Shown piece after piece: positions 61,942-64,000 of a DNA stretch of 64,000 nt. The notes below the pieces were generated by a model. That model saw only the letters and a program-made list of their open reading frames with translations. It searched no databases and had not been told where the DNA came from. Made by a program: the position numbers and the translations under genes. Every line of letters begins with the position of its first letter. Position 1 is the first letter of the stretch. Origin of the DNA: JAFAYN01 sp963733105 (GTDB taxonomy: Bacteria > Gemmatimonadota > Gemmatimonadetes > Longimicrobiales > Longimicrobiaceae); contig CAVTCB010000018.1 of NCBI GenBank assembly GCA_963733105.1, forward strand, positions 806,001-870,000, given 5' to 3'.

Positions 61942-62976
61942 GTGGATTTCTCAATGCCAGATCGCAGCTCCAACGAGTTGGCGCCCTCCCCCGAGTTCTG
62001 GAGAAACCGCCGGGTCCTGGTGACCGGCGGATCGGGTTTTCTCGGCTCGCACGTCGTCGAACGGCTCCACTCCCTCGGCTGTGAAGAGGTGTTCGTCCCC
62101 CGGCGCAGGCGCTACGACCTCACCGAGCAGGAGGCCGTCCAGCGCCTGTACCGCGACGCGCGCCCCGACCTCGTGCTGCACCTGGCGGCCGAGGTGGGCG
62201 GGATCGGCGCGAACCGGGACAACCCGGGGCGGTTCTTCTACGCCAACATGATGATGGGCGTGCTGATGATCGAGGAGGCACGCCGCGCCGGGGTCGACAA
62301 GTTCGTGCAGGTGGGGACCATCTGCGCCTACCCCAAGCACACCCCCGTCCCGTTCCGCGAGGAGGACCTCTGGAGCGGGTACCCGGAGGAGACCAACGCC
62401 CCGTACGGGATCGCCAAGAAGTCGCTCCTGGTGCAGCTCCAGGCGTACCGCGACCAGTACGGCTTCAACGGCGTCTACCTCCTCCCGGTGAACCTGTACG
62501 GCCCCCGCGACAACTTCGACCCGGCGAGCAGCCACGTCATCCCCGCGCTCATCCGGAAGATGGTGGACGCGCAGGAGGCGGGCGCCGAGGAGGTCGTGCT
62601 CTGGGGGACGGGGAAGGCTTCGCGCGAGTTCCTGTACGTGGACGACTGCGCCCGGGCCATCCTCCTTGCCGCCGAGCACTACGACGGGGCCGATCCGGTC
62701 AACGTCGGCACGGGGATGGAGATCACCATCCGCGACCTCGCCGCGCTGATCGCGGAGACCGTGGGGTTCGAGGGACGGCTGGTGTACGACCCGAGCAAGC
62801 CGGACGGGCAGCCGCGGCGCTGCCTGGACACGTCGAGCGCCTTCGAGCGCTTCGGCTTCCGGGCCGAGACCGACTTCCGGAGCGGGCTGGAGGAGACCAT
62901 CCGGTGGTACCGCGAGCAGCACGGCGCGGTCCTGGAGGGCGCCGGCGCCCGCTCCATCTCCGGCGCCGCAGACTGA
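61942..62976 (+). CDS. fcl: GDP-L-fucose synthase
   Basis: The 344-residue bifunctional epimerase/reductase turns GDP-4-keto-6-deoxymannose (the Gmd product) into GDP-L-fucose. VLVTGGSGFLGSHVVERL, LAAEVGGIGANRDNPGRFFY, GTICAYPKHTPVPFREEDLW and the catalytic YGIAKKSLLVQLQAYR are diagnostic. The GTG at 61942 and the ATG at 61954 are both possible starts and neither has a good ribosome binding site. gmd is 30 kb away, so the same intermediate can go to the Rmd-like enzyme or to this one. Confidence 0.93.
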   Translation: MDFSMPDRSSNELAPSPEFWRNRRVLVTGGSGFLGSHVVERLHSLGCEEVFVPRRRRYDLTEQEAVQRLYRDARPDLVLHLAAEVGGIGANRDNPGRFFYANMMMGVLMIEEARRAGVDKFVQVGTICAYPKHTPVPFREEDLWSGYPEETNAPYGIAKKSLLVQLQAYRDQYGFNGVYLLPVNLYGPRDNFDPASSHVIPALIRKMVDAQEAGAEEVVLWGTGKASREFLYVDDCARAILLAAEHYDGADPVNVGTGMEITIRDLAALIAETVGFEGRLVYDPSKPDGQPRRCLDTSSAFERFGFRAETDFRSGLEETIRWYREQHGAVLEGAGARSISGAAD

Positions 62977-62983
62977 GCCCACG

Positions 62984-64000
62984 ATGACGCTCCCGCTCCC
63001 GGCGCCGTTGGCCATCCCGTCCGGATACTGGGTCGTGCTCGCCGCCGCCGCACTGGCCGGCGTCCTGGTCACCCCGCTGGTGATCCGGGCGGCGGTCTCT
63101 CTCGGCATCTACGACGCTCCCGGCGGGCGCCGGGTCCACACCACGCCCATCCCCCGCCTCGGCGGAGTGGCGATCTGCGCCGCGACCGCGCTGGGGCTGG
63201 GGCTCTCGCTCTTCCTGGAGGTCACGGGGTGGGGCGACTTCCGCATCGGGGTGGGGCCGGGGAAGACGGAGTTCTTCGTCGGCCTCCTCTGCGGCGGCGC
63301 CATCCTGTTCGTGGCGGGGCTGGTGGACGACCTCCGCCACATTCGCCCGCTCGCGAAGCTGCTGGCGCAGATCCTGGCGGCGGTGGTGATCTACTGGTTC
63401 GGCTTCCGGGTGGAGGGGGTAAGCCTCGCCGGCCGGCCGGAGATCGAGCTGGGGTGGCTGTCGCTCCCCCTGACGGTGCTCTGGGTGGTGGGCGTCACCA
63501 ACGCCTTCAACCTGATCGACGGGCTGGACGGGCTGGCGACGGGGGTGGCGCTGGTGGCGCTGGGGACCACGCTGGCCATGGCGTTCAAGCAGGGGACCAC
63601 CGAGGTGCAGGTGGTGTGCGTGACGCTGATCGGGGCGCTGCTGGGTTTCCTCCGCTACAACTTCAACCCCGCGCGGATCTTCTTGGGCGACTCCGGGAGC
63701 CTGATGGTGGGGTTCATGCTGGCCGCGCTCTCGGTGCACGGGTCGCAGAAGAGCGCCACGGCGGCGCTCGCGCTGGTCCCGCTCTTCGCCCTGGCGCTCC
63801 CGCTCCTGGACACCTCGCTGGCGATGCTCCGCCGCTGGCTCCGCGGCGTGCCGCTCTCGGAGGGGGACGCGCGCCACATCCACCACCAGCTCCTGGCGGC
63901 GGGGCTCACGCACCGCCGCGCGGTCTTCGTTCTGTACGCAGTGGCGCTGGCGGTGGCCATGCTCGGGCTCTCCATCGCGCTGGCGCCGCCCGCGGCGGCG
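62984..64000 (+). CDS. WecA/TagO-type undecaprenyl-phosphate sugar-1-phosphate transferase, 5' part
   Basis: At least 339 residues; the gene runs past the window edge. It is a polytopic membrane protein with the MraY/WecA motifs LVDDLRHIRPLAKLLAQ, NAFNLIDGLDGLATG, FNPARIFLGDSGSLMVGF and the cytoplasmic HIHHQLL. It transfers a HexNAc-phosphate, usually GlcNAc-1-phosphate, to undecaprenyl phosphate. With the WbaP/WcaJ-type enzyme at 38326, the window thus holds two different initiating transferases. It starts eight bases after fcl. Confidence 0.92.
   Translation, partial: MTLPLPAPLAIPSGYWVVLAAAALAGVLVTPLVIRAAVSLGIYDAPGGRRVHTTPIPRLGGVAICAATALGLGLSLFLEVTGWGDFRIGVGPGKTEFFVGLLCGGAILFVAGLVDDLRHIRPLAKLLAQILAAVVIYWFGFRVEGVSLAGRPEIELGWLSLPLTVLWVVGVTNAFNLIDGLDGLATGVALVALGTTLAMAFKQGTTEVQVVCVTLIGALLGFLRYNFNPARIFLGDSGSLMVGFMLAALSVHGSQKSATAALALVPLFALALPLLDTSLAMLRRWLRGVPLSEGDARHIHHQLLAAGLTHRRAVFVLYAVALAVAMLGLSIALAPPAAA

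Overview
The window is a high-GC (roughly 70%), almost entirely plus-strand bacterial chromosome segment. The gene content, the GTG/TTG starts, the very long RpoB and the capsule proteins suggest a Gemmatimonadota-like (Longimicrobium-like) organism. That placement is inference from composition and protein style, not a phylogeny. The envelope genes (Wzi, Wza, WecA, Wzx, lipoproteins) point to a cell with an outer membrane.

Positions 1-31110 form one giant transcription/translation block: the end of rplA, rplJ, rplL, rpoB, rpoC, the str operon (rpsL, rpsG, fusA, tuf), the S10 and spc operons (rpsJ to rplO, secY, adk) and the alpha operon (rpmJ, rpsM, rpsK, rpsD, rpoA, rplQ). It ends in a strong terminator facing rpmB on the minus strand. 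The usual map and infA genes are missing between adk and rpmJ. rplJ, rpoB, fusA and rplD cannot be read in one frame: 19 places each carry exactly one extra base, 16 of them in rplJ plus rpoB. rpoC and all other genes are intact. RpoB also carries three large insertions, and S5 has a 70-residue Gly/Arg tail.

Positions 31200-57200 are an envelope polysaccharide region with tetrapyrrole genes embedded. Sugar-nucleotide genes (gmd, an rmd-like reductase, rfbD, rfbA, an rfbC-like gene) supply GDP-deoxyhexoses and dTDP-rhamnose. A WbaP/WcaJ-type initiating transferase, three GT2 enzymes, one GT4 and one GT9 enzyme build the repeat unit. A Wzx flippase, a Wzy/ligase-like protein, a Wza-type export protein and a Wzc-like co-polymerase that has lost its kinase motifs move and polymerise it. 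Three Wzi-like outer-membrane barrels would anchor it. A cobA-hemD fusion and hemB (siroheme/heme synthesis) sit among the first sugar genes, translationally coupled to them. The main glycan operon starts at a good sigma-70-type promoter at 41298.

Positions 57200-61670 hold a compact set of exported proteins: a DUF4331 protein split into two consecutive genes, a TPR protein, a HupE/UreJ-type membrane protein and a DUF6702 protein. The window closes with fcl (GDP-L-fucose synthase) and the start of a WecA/TagO-type initiating transferase, a second glycan-initiation locus. I saw no tRNA, rRNA, CRISPR array, transposase or phage gene.
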